DNA of 64,000 bases from the NCBI RefSeq assembly GCF_018916875.1, contig NZ_JAHLNO010000028.1, forward strand, positions 1 through 64,000, read 5' to 3'. How positions within the stretch are numbered: the stretch's first letter is position 1; each line of letters opens with the position of its first letter. Below are positions 1 through 7,748 of the stretch, one piece after another. This DNA comes from Virgibacillus proomii (GTDB taxonomy: Bacteria; Bacillota; Bacilli; Bacillales; Amphibacillaceae). The position numbers were made by a program, and so were the translations under genes. The notes under the pieces were generated by a model. The model worked only from the letters and a program-made list of their open reading frames with translations. It had not been told where the DNA came from and searched no databases.

Positions 1-1019
1 ACGAAGCAAGTAGCATTTAGTGCAGAAAAGATGTTACGTGACATTCCGCATTTTCGATTACAGAATGTAGCCTAGAGACATAACGTTTCCCATGTATTAA
101 TGAGAATGTAAAACGTTTATTTTTAGAGGAATCATCCATAACAATGGAAGCACGGAGCAGCCGGCAAATTTTTATACTATCGGGCAATGACCCTGCAGGA
201 AAGCATCGCCGGCCCCACTTCATGGATAGACCGAACGAAGGAATGTATGCGCAATGACGCTGTGAGATGTGGGAGGGTTTGTCGCCATGAGTATAGTGGG
301 ATTAAGAGGTGCGATCATAGCAGCAATAAATTCCATTTTTTTCAAAGAGAGAAGGATGGCTTATTAAGTGCACCCTTTTCCATTAAAATCTCTCTAAATC
401 AGTTGGATACCCAGTATAATGTTATGAATAACTCAAAACAAATTATGAAATTCTAAGAAAAGCGAAGAAAACTAGAGAAAACGTTAGTATATAGAGGGAG
501 TATAAAACTTTATGGTTTATAGTATAAGAAAAACGATAGCTTTCGCTATAAAGACTTGGCGATAAGCCAAGTTTTTCTAATACGGCGCTAAAAATATAGT
601 TCAATACTTAAAATTTTTGTTTTTACGTATTACACGCAATTCGTTTTCTGCCAGGAGATTGCTTGCTAAGTTTTCTATTTATGAAAGTATGCAGGCCTTA
701 AGGTAAACGATGCAGACACTTAACTTTGGAAATCTTTGTGTTAACCATATTTTTTATAGAGGTTATTTAAAAAGTCAAAAATGACACTTCCAATTCCTTT
801 GTTGATTTGTTTCTAGCTAGTGCTGATATCTCATGACATACATTCTCCTGATGTTTTCATTTTGAACAAGTATTATAACTGAGTAAAAAAAACTATGTTT
901 TAGTCCTTCGTTAGGTAGGAGTAGAGAATAACTGTAACGGATTTTGCAAAAGCCCCTTGATTGTAAATCGTTTGCACTAGAGCTCTAAATTAAACGTTAA
1001 CAAGGGGAGATGGGATACA
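1..1019. other. Spacer without a convincing intact gene
   Basis: A frame open from base 1 to a TAG at 73-75 could be the last 24 codons of a gene lying outside the window, but it is too short to name. Open frames at 187-456 (+) and 17-223 (-) have no ribosome site and no recognisable family. The stretch holds repeat A (about 485-581). Around 760-800 it has a degenerate segment like the ends of family D. I see nothing else I can support. Confidence 0.4.
485..581 (+). repeat. Repeat family A, copy 1
   Basis: About 95 bp. The family consensus starts with the inverted pair TATACTATA...TATAGTATA. It then has a longer inverted pair AGAAAAACT...AGTTTTTCT that encloses the terminator-like stem CTTGGC-GACAA-GCCAAG followed by TTTTTCTAAT. 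This copy has a diverged left arm and GATAA in the loop. It lies on the + strand like all other copies. Confidence 0.85.
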
Positions 1020-1334
1020 ATGAAAAAATTATTTCTTGTTTCAATATTGTTTATTCGATCAGGCTGTCATATTATTGTACTTGATGCTAAAAGTGGTACT
1101 GCAAGTGACCAGATTTTTCTTATTATATTTAGTTTTTGGATAATGATGATTGTTGTTAGTACTGTCTTTGTTTTAGTGATTTGGTTTGTTTACAAATACA
1201 CTAAAATTAGAGAAAGATTAGCTATTTTTTCTTATTACTGGTATTTTGTTGATAGCGTTAGGGTGTTTATTATTATAATTCTATTTGCCTTATTTGTTAT
1301 AGGTTGTCAAACAATAGAAAAGACATGTAGATAA
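1020..1334 (+). pseudogene. Truncated QoxA-like (quinol oxidase subunit II) remnant
   Basis: This is a 104-aa frame with a good ribosome site (AAGGGGAG, about 10 nt before ATG). The N-terminus looks like a lipoprotein signal with lipobox-like SGC at residues 14-16. It is followed by the VLDAK...A..Q..LI pattern, a membrane segment ending in VYKY, and a second hydrophobic segment ending in QTIEK. This order matches the two-helix N-terminus of subunit II of aa3/bo-type quinol oxidases. Known family members run on into a periplasmic cupredoxin-like domain of more than 150 residues; here the frame stops right after the second helix. The linker between the helices also looks shortened. No qoxB, C or D follows. 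I infer a decaying duplicate or remnant; a small functional membrane lipoprotein is the alternative. Confidence 0.5.
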
Positions 1335-1430
1335 GTTGTAATCTTTACAAAAAATCTGTCGGTTTAGTTAGCATCTATTTTGTCAAAATGAGTAGTTATC
1401 TGTAAATTCTGCCTTTTGACCAGAAAGTTA

Positions 1431-1459
1431 TTGCGCTTCACTCTAAACAGCGATACAAT
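1431..1459 (+). promoter_or_regulatory. Candidate sigma-A promoter for the 45-aa ORF
   Basis: TTGCGC at 1431-1436 and TACAAT at 1454-1459 with a 17-nt spacer, about 40 nt before the start chosen for the downstream ORF. The match is moderate at -35 and good at -10. Confidence 0.4.
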
Positions 1460-1499
1460 GGAAGGAAATATCAGCTCCAATAGGGGGAATTTCAAGCGT

Positions 1500-1637
1500 A
1501 TGGTAACCTTTTTACAAATCTGTCAGGAAACCGAAGAAAAGTTAGGCAGGCAATTACAAGATAATGAAGTAGTTTTTTTGCAATGGGTGTATAGTCGATA
1601 TTTAGAGGAGTTACCTAAGAAAATGTTAAATGCATAG
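1500..1637 (+). CDS. Small hypothetical protein (45 aa)
   Basis: I choose the ATG at 1500 because TAGGGGGAA lies about 11 nt upstream. An in-frame start further upstream (1416) has no ribosome site and would run back across the promoter-like sequence. The product starts MVTFLQICQETEEKLGR and looks like one or two amphipathic, mostly charged helices with a conserved-looking aromatic patch (FLQWVYSRY). I do not recognise a named family. It stands alone, with a candidate promoter upstream and a terminator hairpin about 80 nt downstream, which supports an independent small gene. Confidence 0.5.
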   Translation: MVTFLQICQETEEKLGRQLQDNEVVFLQWVYSRYLEELPKKMLNA

Positions 1638-1719
1638 ACAAGATAAAAAATGGAACACCAATAGAAATGTCTCTACTTGAGTTGATAGGGTAAACTGAAA
1701 ATACAATTTGGAAAGAAAC

Positions 1720-1750
1720 AAGGTCCTGCCATTACAGGACTTTTTATTTG
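1720..1750 (+). terminator. Rho-independent terminator after the 45-aa ORF
   Basis: Stem GTCCTG / CAGGAC with loop CCATTA, then TTTTTATTT. Confidence 0.7.
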
Positions 1751-1759
1751 ACCAGGAAA

Positions 1760-2060
1760 GTATATCTATTTATATGGTGGATAGTTTCTTTAAAAGTAGC
1801 ATTTGAGTGACTAGCAAATTTCGATCTTCTTGCTCCGATAAGTTAACATCGGTTCGAATCTAAGGAAGGCCGACTAAAAGCGGGCTTGCCGCTCAGGCGT
1901 CGGCATACCCCTGTTACAGGGACTTGTTTCCTTATTCCACCATATAAGGTTCCCGTAAAGACTCCCGTTTTAAGAGTTATAGAGAAGACGAAGAAGTAAG
2001 TAGGAGATAACATTAACATTCAAGCACTCCTTAAAATGAAGTTACACTATATCTATTTCG
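1760..2060 (+). repeat. Mixed degenerate repeats (spacer-type segment plus decayed family B)
   Basis: The segment 1760-1850 (TGGTGGATA..., CTAGCAAA.TTCGATCT) recurs in similar form near 3345-3420 and 47710-47760. From about 1945 to 2055 there is a decayed family B: a left-arm GTAAAGACTCCCG and a right-end hairpin region ending ATGAAGTTACACTATAT, where good copies read ATGAAGTTTCACTTTAT. No gene is visible between 1638 and 2141. Confidence 0.5.
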
Positions 2061-2141
2061 TAAGCTCAAGGGAAACTGTTTGTTTTCCACTAGAACTCCT
2101 AATATAATGAAACTAGGTATTTTAAGGAAGGAAGATAGGCT

Positions 2142-2450
2142 ATGGCAGTAGCTAATGCAACAATTATAAATAAAATGATAACTGAATTAAATAAAGCGAA
2201 AGCTGATCCTGAAAATATAACCGAAATGACCAAACGTATTAGTCATGTTCGTTTATTATGTGATTTGCTACTTGAGGAACAACCAAAAACAGTAAATCAG
2301 ACGGATGAACACACCATTTCACAGCTCGAGCTAAAAGCAATGATCGGAGAACAGGATGCTAGTAAAGTGATCCAGCAACATCAAGTTTCAGGTAATTTAT
2401 CAAAGCTTGATCATGATGGTGCGAATGGAGACTCGATTTTTGATTTTTAA
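2142..2450 (+). CDS. ywdI: YwdI-family protein (DUF5327)
   Basis: 102 aa, soluble and largely helical. Residues 5-50 form a charged helical hairpin with a VRLLCDLLL stretch typical of the small YwdI proteins of Bacillaceae. The C-terminal half is polar and ends in an aspartate-rich tail. The molecular role is unknown. AAGGAAGGAAG lies just before the ATG. It is followed after a repeat A copy by ywdK, as in B. subtilis where ywdI and ywdK are near neighbours. The identification rests on family resemblance plus synteny. Confidence 0.7.
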   Translation: MAVANATIINKMITELNKAKADPENITEMTKRISHVRLLCDLLLEEQPKTVNQTDEHTISQLELKAMIGEQDASKVIQQHQVSGNLSKLDHDGANGDSIFDF

Positions 2451-2544
2451 CACTATAGGCAACTATAAAACTTTATGGTTTATAGTATAAGAAAAACTAT
2501 AGCTTTCGCCATAAAGACTTGGCGATAAGCCAAGTTTTTCTAAT
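2451..2544 (+). repeat. Repeat family A, copy 2 (between ywdI and ywdK)
   Basis: Nearly full length. It starts within a few bases of the ywdI stop. Its CTTGGC/GCCAAG-TTTTTCT stem could act as a terminator or attenuator before ywdK. Confidence 0.85.
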
Positions 2545-2564
2545 AAAGAGGGGGAAGTGCAAGC

Positions 2565-2933
2565 ATGAAGGTATTTTTACTTTTAGGAGTTATAAATGGT
2601 TTTTTAGCAGTTGCCTTAGGGGCATTTGGCGCGCACGGCTTAGAAGGAAAACTATCTGAAAGTGCTATTGCCACTTGGGAGAAGGCCGTAACTTATCAAA
2701 TGTTTCATACGATAGCACTATTAGTAATCGGGCTACTCATGATGAAAGTAAACAGCAATGGAGTTATGTGGGCAGGTTGGATGTTTTTTATTGGTATTGT
2801 TTTATTTTCAGGAAGTTTATACATCTATTCGACCACTGCTATTAAAACTTTTGCGATGATTACACCATTTGGGGGAGTTGCATTTCTTATTGGCTGGGTG
2901 CTTTTAGGATTATTTATCTTAAAATATGTATGA
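2565..2933 (+). CDS. ywdK: DUF423 family membrane protein YwdK
   Basis: 122 aa with four predicted membrane segments (about 4-22, 48-62, 69-87, 96-118). The first segment ends in the motif LGAFGAHGL, which with the later WEKAVTYQMFHTIALL is diagnostic of the DUF423/YwdK family. These are small integral inner-membrane proteins of unknown function, common in bacteria and usually 120-130 aa, so the length is normal. The ribosome site AGAGGGGG lies about 9 nt before the ATG. Confidence 0.85.
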   Translation: MKVFLLLGVINGFLAVALGAFGAHGLEGKLSESAIATWEKAVTYQMFHTIALLVIGLLMMKVNSNGVMWAGWMFFIGIVLFSGSLYIYSTTAIKTFAMITPFGGVAFLIGWVLLGLFILKYV

Positions 2934-2941
2934 TTGCATAA

Positions 2942-3199
2942 TTAAAGCTGGAACATTAAAGCTACTGCAAATAAAATAAGCAGCAGTGCTCGTACTGCTT
3001 GTTTAATGGTGTAGAATGGTTGCATAATAAATACTTGTAATTGAATGAATGTGTCAAAAGCGAGGCTTGCTGCAATTAGTAAAAGGCAAATGATGATAAG
3101 GAGCGGATACCCATTTATGAGGGCAATTAACCCAAGAATGGCAGCTCCAAATAATGATACGGACTCCATAAGTATGAATTTTTCATAACTTCGTTTCAT
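2942..3199 (-). CDS. Small hypothetical membrane protein (85 aa)
   Basis: The gene converges on ywdK with an 8-bp gap. It has a clear ribosome site (GGGAGG, 8 nt before ATG on the minus strand). The sequence holds three hydrophobic helices (about 9-28, 31-45, 66-84) linked by short polar turns, with a basic N-terminus (MKRSYEK) that predicts a cytoplasmic start. I do not recognise a named family. Good start signals and clean hydrophobic periodicity argue that it is a real gene. Confidence 0.6.
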   Translation of the reverse strand: MKRSYEKFILMESVSLFGAAILGLIALINGYPLLIIICLLLIAASLAFDTFIQLQVFIMQPFYTIKQAVRALLLILFAVALMFQL

Positions 3200-3248
3200 C
3201 GTATCAGCCTCCCTATCATACCGCTATTACAATTAATTAAACTGAGGA

Positions 3249-3290
3249 GGGATGACACAGGGGATATTGCCCGCGTCATCCCTTATTTTT
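3249..3290 (+). terminator. Terminator hairpin
   Basis: Stem GGGATGAC / GTCATCCC followed by TTATTTTT. It points along +, so it could stop read-through from ywdK, although the 85-aa gene lies antisense in between. Confidence 0.6.
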
Positions 3291-3299
3291 CGTCTAGGA

Positions 3300-3770
3300 A
3301 ATTATACATTTGTTTTTGTTTAAGAAACGATATCTGTTAGTACATGGTGGATATCTTGTTTTGAAAGTAGCTTCATCTAGCTTAAGCACACTCACGCTGC
3401 TAGCAAACTTCGATCTCCTTCCTGGCACGGAAGAAAAAGTGTTTTTTCTTTTTCAGTGACGCCTGAGAACTTAGCTTTTGATCTACTGTTTCAAGGGCAA
3501 TAAAAGCTACGATAGCGACGCATCGCACGCAGAAAAAGCGTTCTTCTTTTTCAAGGACAGATAAGCTACGACAGCAACACACCGCACGCAGAAAAAGTGC
3601 TTTTCTTTTTCAAGGACAAGAAAAGCTACGACAGCGCCGCATCGCACGCAGAAAAAGTGCTTTTCTTTTTCAAGGACAAGAAAAGCTACGACAGCGCCGC
3701 ATCGCACGCAGAAAAAGTGCTTTTCTTTTTCAAGGAGAAAAGAACTCCTTGAATGAAGTTGCCCTTCCTC
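3300..3770 (+). repeat. Family C tandem array (60-bp units) ending in a B-like right hairpin
   Basis: Four 60-bp units start near 3481, 3541, 3601 and 3661. The last two are identical over the full 60 bases; the first two are diverged. A partial fifth unit ends at about 3737. Core words are TTTTTCAAGGACAAGAAAAGCTACGA and CATCGCACGCAGAAAAAGTG, shown here as separate short pieces. The array runs into the hairpin TCAAGGAG-AAAAGA-ACTCCTTGA and then ATGAAGTTGCCC, which resembles the right end of family B. Open frames across it are periodic artefacts of the repeat. Confidence 0.85.
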
Positions 3771-3837
3771 CTGTCAGAAGATCTCCGATTTGTACGCTGC
3801 TTCACGAGCACTTCAAAGCTTTTGATCAAAGTAGATA

Positions 3838-3948
3838 TTTATCCCGTATTAAGGTGCCGTAAGATTCCCACTTCAAGAGTGATAGGGGAATACAATAAAC
3901 CTAAGTGGAAGATAATGGCGTCTAAACGCTGTTTCCTTAACAAAAAAT
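3838..3948 (+). repeat. Family B copy, truncated at the right
   Basis: Starts with TTTAT at 3838-3842, then CCCGTATTAAGGTGCCGTAA. It carries the left hairpin (CCCACTT...AAGTGG) in partly mutated form, then loses similarity before the right hairpin. Confidence 0.65.
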
Positions 3949-4033
3949 GAGTCTATCTCTGACATCGTTTGGATTAGAATCATTGTAAGTCATGCTTGCC
4001 GTCGTGCCTTTCTATTGTGCTGTTTTTGATTAG

Positions 4034-4492
4034 CTAACGTGGTGAATAGGATGCGTTTGCATATGGATAAGCATAGGTTAACTCTTCATCAAAGACAATA
4101 TAATCAAGATAGATCATAAGTAGTAAATAACGTTTCCCTGTTTGAGGATCACTAATTACAATATGGTCCCGACCTGCTGCTTCAATAATTCCACGAAATA
4201 CTTTAGCATTCCACTGTTCATTATTTTCAAACGTCATATAGACAGTTGCTTCTTTGCCGCGGTTTAAACGTAAAATATTTTCAATGTAGGATTCTTGATC
4301 AGGTAGTATAGCTTGACCCTGAATTGTACTACCTGATACAGGTGGAGTTTGTGCTTGTTGGTAGGTTTGACTTGCAGGCTGTTGCCGCATCGGGTACATA
4401 GGATAATAAGCAGGTGAAGTTGTTGGATAATAATAGTAAGGGTATGGCTGGTACGAGCTTACATGCTGACGATTATTTTGATTGTCACTCAT
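4034..4492 (-). CDS. gerQ: Spore coat protein GerQ
   Basis: 152 aa. Residues 1-65 are low-complexity, rich in Tyr, Pro and Gln (YPYYYYPTT, repeated YP.YP), as in spore-coat cross-linked proteins. Residues 65-140 form the conserved GerQ domain (QSYIENILRLNRGKEAT, then AAGRDHIVISDP, GKRYLLLMIYLDYIVFDEE). In B. subtilis GerQ is an inner-coat protein that is cross-linked by transglutaminase Tgl and is required to localise the cortex hydrolase CwlJ. Here cwlJ lies directly upstream on the same strand with a 31-nt gap, so the pair probably forms one late mother-cell transcription unit. The ribosome site AGGAGG is strong. Confidence 0.93.
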   Translation of the reverse strand: MSDNQNNRQHVSSYQPYPYYYYPTTSPAYYPMYPMRQQPASQTYQQAQTPPVSGSTIQGQAILPDQESYIENILRLNRGKEATVYMTFENNEQWNAKVFRGIIEAAGRDHIVISDPQTGKRYLLLMIYLDYIVFDEELTYAYPYANASYSPR

Positions 4493-4523
4493 AAAAAAAC
4501 CTCCTTTTATATTTGTAATTTAT

Positions 4524-4949
4524 TCATCGATAAACGGTAGGACATTCTGACGCTAATGGAGCATAAAAGCAATGTGATTTATAGCGTCCTGCATTCCACT
4601 GTCCAAACCATTGAGCAGGACAGCCGCCTACAGGCTTAAAAAACCATAAGGAATTTGTGGCAGGATGCTGACGTTCCCCACGGACAACTCTGCGTGCTAA
4701 ACGTTTATCCTGTTCTCTTGCCCGTTGATAAAAATATCCTTTTTGCGTAGCTTCAAAACCCCCAGGGCTTTGAAATACCATACTGTTAATAGTTCGTATA
4801 TCTACAAAATCGAGACATACAGCAATAACTCGATTAATTCCGGTATTTCCAACCATTAACATACCTAATTGACCATCACCTTCTGCTTCTGCTCGCATCA
4901 GTCTAGCTAACAATGCGATATCATTTTCGGTATGTGCTACAAGCGCCAT
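4524..4949 (-). CDS. cwlJ: Spore cortex-lytic enzyme CwlJ
   Basis: 141 aa from the second of two in-frame ATGs. I choose this start because TGAGGA abuts the first ATG (4955) but sits about 7 nt from the second. The protein is a SleB/CwlJ-type hydrolase catalytic domain without an added peptidoglycan-binding domain. Visible hallmarks are the early RLMRAEAEGDGQLGMLMVG, which carries the catalytic glutamate of this fold, then INRV, FQSPGGFEA and HPATNSLWFFKP. CwlJ degrades muramic-lactam cortex peptidoglycan during germination and depends on GerQ, which is encoded immediately downstream. Confidence 0.93.
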   Translation of the reverse strand: MALVAHTENDIALLARLMRAEAEGDGQLGMLMVGNTGINRVIAVCLDFVDIRTINSMVFQSPGGFEATQKGYFYQRAREQDKRLARRVVRGERQHPATNSLWFFKPVGGCPAQWFGQWNAGRYKSHCFYAPLASECPTVYR

Positions 4950-5026
4950 TTGCATTCCTCATTTCTGTCTAATCTGGTTGCATTAGTATATGTATGAAAA
5001 GCTGGGTAGGAATATGTACGATAAAA

Positions 5027-5069
5027 AATTCAGGCAGAAAAATTTTTCAAAAAGCTTTTTGCCTGAATT
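5027..5069 (-). terminator. Terminator after the SDR gene (minus strand)
   Basis: An inverted repeat AATTCAGGCA...TGCCTGAATT is followed on the minus strand by a run of six T. It lies 41 bp past the stop of the SDR gene. Confidence 0.65.
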
Positions 5070-5109
5070 AAAATTGGCTTAAGTTTTTAAACTAGTTTTG
5101 GTACCAGAA

Positions 5110-6108
5110 TTAGGAGTGTGTCGATTCTCCTGCATCAACATGTAAAACTTGGCCAGTAACAAATCGTGAATCATCAGATGCAAGGTATACATATGTTGGT
5201 GCAAGTTCGAATGGCTGTCCTATACGTTGATATAAGTTGGATCCATGTAATACATTTAAGTCGGCAGAAAAACTTGCTGGAATTAATGGTGTCCAAATTT
5301 TCCCCGGTGCCACAGCATTGACGCGAATTCCTCGATCAACCAGGTTTTTTGCCAATGATCTGGTCCATCCAACGATCGCTCCTTTGGTTGCTGAATAGTC
5401 AATTAATAATGGTTCACCTGAATACGTAACAACTGATGTAGTACCAATAATAGAGCTTCCTGCCGTTAAGTATGGCAGGGCTGCTTTTGTTGTATAAAAA
5501 TGTGAATAAATGTTAATTTTAAAGGTATGGTCAAATTGTTCGTCAGTAATATCGAGCAGGTCATTTTGTTGAAACTGTATCCCGACATTATTGCAAAGTA
5601 TATCTAATTGGCCGAATGTATTAATCGTTTTCTCTACAATTCGTTTGCATTGTTGTCTCTCACCCAAATCCCCCGGGAGTAGCAGGCAAGATTGACCATG
5701 TGCCTCTATTCGTTGCTTCGTTCGGTTAGCGTCATTGTGCTCGTTCAAGTAAGCAATTGCAACATTTGCCCCTTCTTTGGCAAAGGCAATGGCTACAGCA
5801 GCACCAATTCCGCTATCGCCGCCAGTGATTAAAGCTACTTTATTATCCAGTTTCCCACTTCCTTGATAATTGGGGTTCTCAATAATTGGTTTAGGTACCA
5901 TGAATTCTTCTTGACCAGGATGAATTAACTGACGTTGCTCCGGGTTACTTAAAGGTATTTCTTCATAGCGTGTGATTTTACCATAATTCGGATACATTGG
6001 ATATGGATATGTTTGTTTATTTTCTTCAAACCAATGCTGGAGCTGATGAATTTCATGTAAATGCTGTTCGGGAGAAAGCTGATGATTGGGTCCGTCTTTT
6101 TTCATCAT
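5110..6108 (-). CDS. SDR-family oxidoreductase, general-stress type
   Basis: 332 aa. A hydrophilic N-terminal extension of about 85 residues (Tyr/Pro/Gln-rich) precedes a classical short-chain dehydrogenase domain. Motifs: nucleotide-binding TGGDSGIG near 95-102, NNVG near 169, catalytic serine in IGTTSV, YSATK as the YxxxK pair, and a C-terminal [11 protein letters not shown]. The long extension plus classical SDR core is the architecture of the YhdF/YdaD/YhxC proteins of Bacillus, some of which belong to the SigB general-stress regulon. The natural substrate is not known. GAGGT lies 7 nt before the ATG used. A terminator follows. Confidence 0.85.
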   Translation of the reverse strand: MMKKDGPNHQLSPEQHLHEIHQLQHWFEENKQTYPYPMYPNYGKITRYEEIPLSNPEQRQLIHPGQEEFMVPKPIIENPNYQGSGKLDNKVALITGGDSGIGAAVAIAFAKEGANVAIAYLNEHNDANRTKQRIEAHGQSCLLLPGDLGERQQCKRIVEKTINTFGQLDILCNNVGIQFQQNDLLDITDEQFDHTFKINIYSHFYTTKAALPYLTAGSSIIGTTSVVTYSGEPLLIDYSATKGAIVGWTRSLAKNLVDRGIRVNAVAPGKIWTPLIPASFSADLNVLHGSNLYQRIGQPFELAPTYVYLASDDSRFVTGQVLHVDAGESTHS

Positions 6109-6243
6109 AAATATAACCTCTTTTCTTTTTGTTTCACTAATGTATGTATAGGCGTCCGCGGATGTGAAAGATAAATGGAGCTAAGTGTCCATGCTTCATT
6201 TTTAAATAAATAACGTACAATGAAAGAAAGGAGGGATGTGTAA

Positions 6244-6408
6244 TTGGACGTTGTATTTAGCAGTGAAGTGGTTTGGTTATTAATTGGAGGAACACAGAAG
6301 AAAGTACGAATGAAATATCTTAATGAGAGTTGGCTCATGCCTGTTATTGGAAGACGACCTCCGTTTTACACTTCTCCGCGCTATGAACCCTATTATTCCC
6401 GTATTTGA
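6244..6408 (+). CDS. Small basic hypothetical protein, TTG start (54 aa)
   Basis: A TTG codon at 6244 is preceded by GAAAGGAGG with a 9-nt spacer, a near-ideal ribosome site. The frame reads LDVVFSSEVVWLLIGG (first residue Met in vivo), then a basic middle and a Pro/Tyr-rich end, RRPPFYTSPRYEPYYSRI. It stops four bases before a strong terminator. The gene is divergent from the SDR gene and convergent with hemQ. I do not recognise the family. The aromatic, Arg-rich tail would suit a small coat or envelope-associated protein, but that is a guess. Confidence 0.55.
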   Translation: MDVVFSSEVVWLLIGGTQKKVRMKYLNESWLMPVIGRRPPFYTSPRYEPYYSRI

Positions 6409-6413
6409 TAAAG

Positions 6414-6461
6414 AAAAACGCCCTGTTATGTGATGATTTATCACATAATAGGCGTTTTTTA
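6414..6461. terminator. Bidirectional terminator between the 54-aa ORF and hemQ
   Basis: A long stem (AAAACGCC.TGTTATGTGAT / ATCACATAATAGGCGTTTT) has an A run on the left and a T run on the right. It can stop transcription from both converging genes. Confidence 0.85.
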
Positions 6462-6491
6462 GTTACCAATAGGTTTTCATATTTAAATTAA

Positions 6492-7238
6492 CTATACTTC
6501 AAGAAAGGGTACAATATCTTTGTTGCCAAGATGATTTCCGACGAAAAATTCACCAAACTCACCATATTTAGAGCTTACTTCATCAAATCGCATTTCATAA
6601 ACAATCTTCTTGAATTGCAGTGGATCATGGGCAAATAATGTTACTCCCCATTCCCAATCATCAAAACCAATCGAACCGGTAATAATTTGCGAAACTTTTC
6701 CAGCATATTTTCGTCCAGTCATGCTATGTTCATATAGCAGCTTTGCACGAACATCTTTTTCTAATGTGTACCAGTTCTCATCCCCATAACGCCGTCTATC
6801 CATTGGGTAGAAGCAAATATGTTCCCATTTTGGCAAAATCGGTCTTAGACGTTTTGCTACCTCAGGAATAAGCTCTGGATGTTCTTCCTTATAAGGACGA
6901 TATTTTGATAATTCTACTACAGAAAAGTAAGAATGGGCAGGAATTAAAAACTCACCCATTTTCGATTTATTAATTGCTGTTTCAATAGCAGCTAATTCAT
7001 TCGTAGTCGGTCGGAGAAACATAAACATTAAATCTGCTTTTTGTCCAATAATGTTATAGAGAGCGTGACTTCCGTTTTTAGCTTCTTCTGTTTCATCCCA
7101 TTCAGCTAATAATTGCCGGATATCATTGATTGCTTCCTTTCGTTCTTCTTCACTGGCTAATTTCCATGAAGTCCAATCGATTGTTCGGAAATCGTGCAGG
7201 CTGTACCAGCCATCCATTGTTTCTACTGGCTCTACCAT
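6492..7238 (-). CDS. hemQ: Coproheme decarboxylase HemQ
   Basis: 248 aa, the usual length. HemQ converts iron-coproporphyrin III to heme b by two H2O2-dependent decarboxylations, the last step of the Gram-positive coproporphyrin pathway. The chlorite-dismutase-like fold is recognisable from WYSLHDFRTIDW at the start and from FYPMDRRRYGDENWY, where Tyr144 matches the catalytic radical tyrosine. In LLYEHSMTGRKY, His171 matches the proximal heme ligand. It was formerly called YwfI; its closeness to pta (ywfJ) follows B. subtilis order, with divergent transcription. Confidence 0.95.
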   Translation of the reverse strand: MVEPVETMDGWYSLHDFRTIDWTSWKLASEEERKEAINDIRQLLAEWDETEEAKNGSHALYNIIGQKADLMFMFLRPTTNELAAIETAINKSKMGEFLIPAHSYFSVVELSKYRPYKEEHPELIPEVAKRLRPILPKWEHICFYPMDRRRYGDENWYTLEKDVRAKLLYEHSMTGRKYAGKVSQIITGSIGFDDWEWGVTLFAHDPLQFKKIVYEMRFDEVSSKYGEFGEFFVGNHLGNKDIVPFLEV

Positions 7239-7249
7239 CGTAATCTCCC

Positions 7250-7700
7250 CTTTAATTAATAATTTGTTTCTATTAAGCGGTTGCTCAAAAACGTCGGGTA
7301 AAATGACACATCGAATTTCATTGTTAGCTTGTTTCTCGTTCCTTGGAAAAGAAAAACATTTTCCTGTGTTGGATAGATTTTCGAGGAAGCCGTCAATGTC
7401 ATGTATTTAATTGTAAATACTCTAGCTATTTAAAACTATCCTTGAACTTTGACTCGACAGGACATGCTACTGTCGGATTATAACAAGGGCCCCTTAATTG
7501 ACCTTTGCCGACCTCAGGTCAAATTACCCTATTTTTGAAAACGCACTTTGAGCTTACTAAAATACAAATCTGCTTTTACTATAGCATAATTCGGGCAAGC
7601 TAAGCATGATATAGACTTTAAAATGGATGATGGATATATAATTGTCATTATACTGTCAAAAAAAGATGGATGCTAGGGAGGAAATGCTTTAATTTAAACA
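7250..7700. repeat. Family D element between hemQ and pta
   Basis: From about 7278 to 7552. The ends are GCGGTTGCTCAAAAACG and TTTTTGAAAACGC, an imperfect inverted pair. Inside are words shared with 58192-58470: TCGAGGAAGCC, CTTTGACTCGACAGGAC, TGCTA.TGTCGG and GACCTCAGGTC. The early part AAAATGACACATCGAATTTC also occurs near 15610. No gene is visible. pta promoter elements must lie between 7555 and 7730, but I cannot assign them confidently. Confidence 0.6.
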
Positions 7701-7748
7701 CAAAATCATCTACTATTTAAATATAACCATTTAGGAGGTTTAGTAAAA

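Noticed and set aside
1..75. 3' end of a coding gene entering from the left
   Set aside because: A 24-codon open frame up to TAG at 73-75 is possible, but it is too short to recognise or support.
187..456. 89-aa open frame near the left end
   Set aside because: No ribosome site, unusual Cys/His/Arg-rich composition and no family resemblance; probably chance.
3507..3707. Repetitive 60-66 aa open frames on the minus strand in the C array
   Set aside because: They are periodic translations of a 60-bp DNA repeat; other frames and the other strand are equally open, and there are no start signals.
3400..3740. CRISPR array
   Set aside because: Units are 60-bp direct tandem repeats without unique spacers, and no cas gene is present.
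6105..6338. 77-aa minus-strand frame upstream of the SDR gene
   Set aside because: It overlaps the better supported + strand 54-aa ORF and has no ribosome site.
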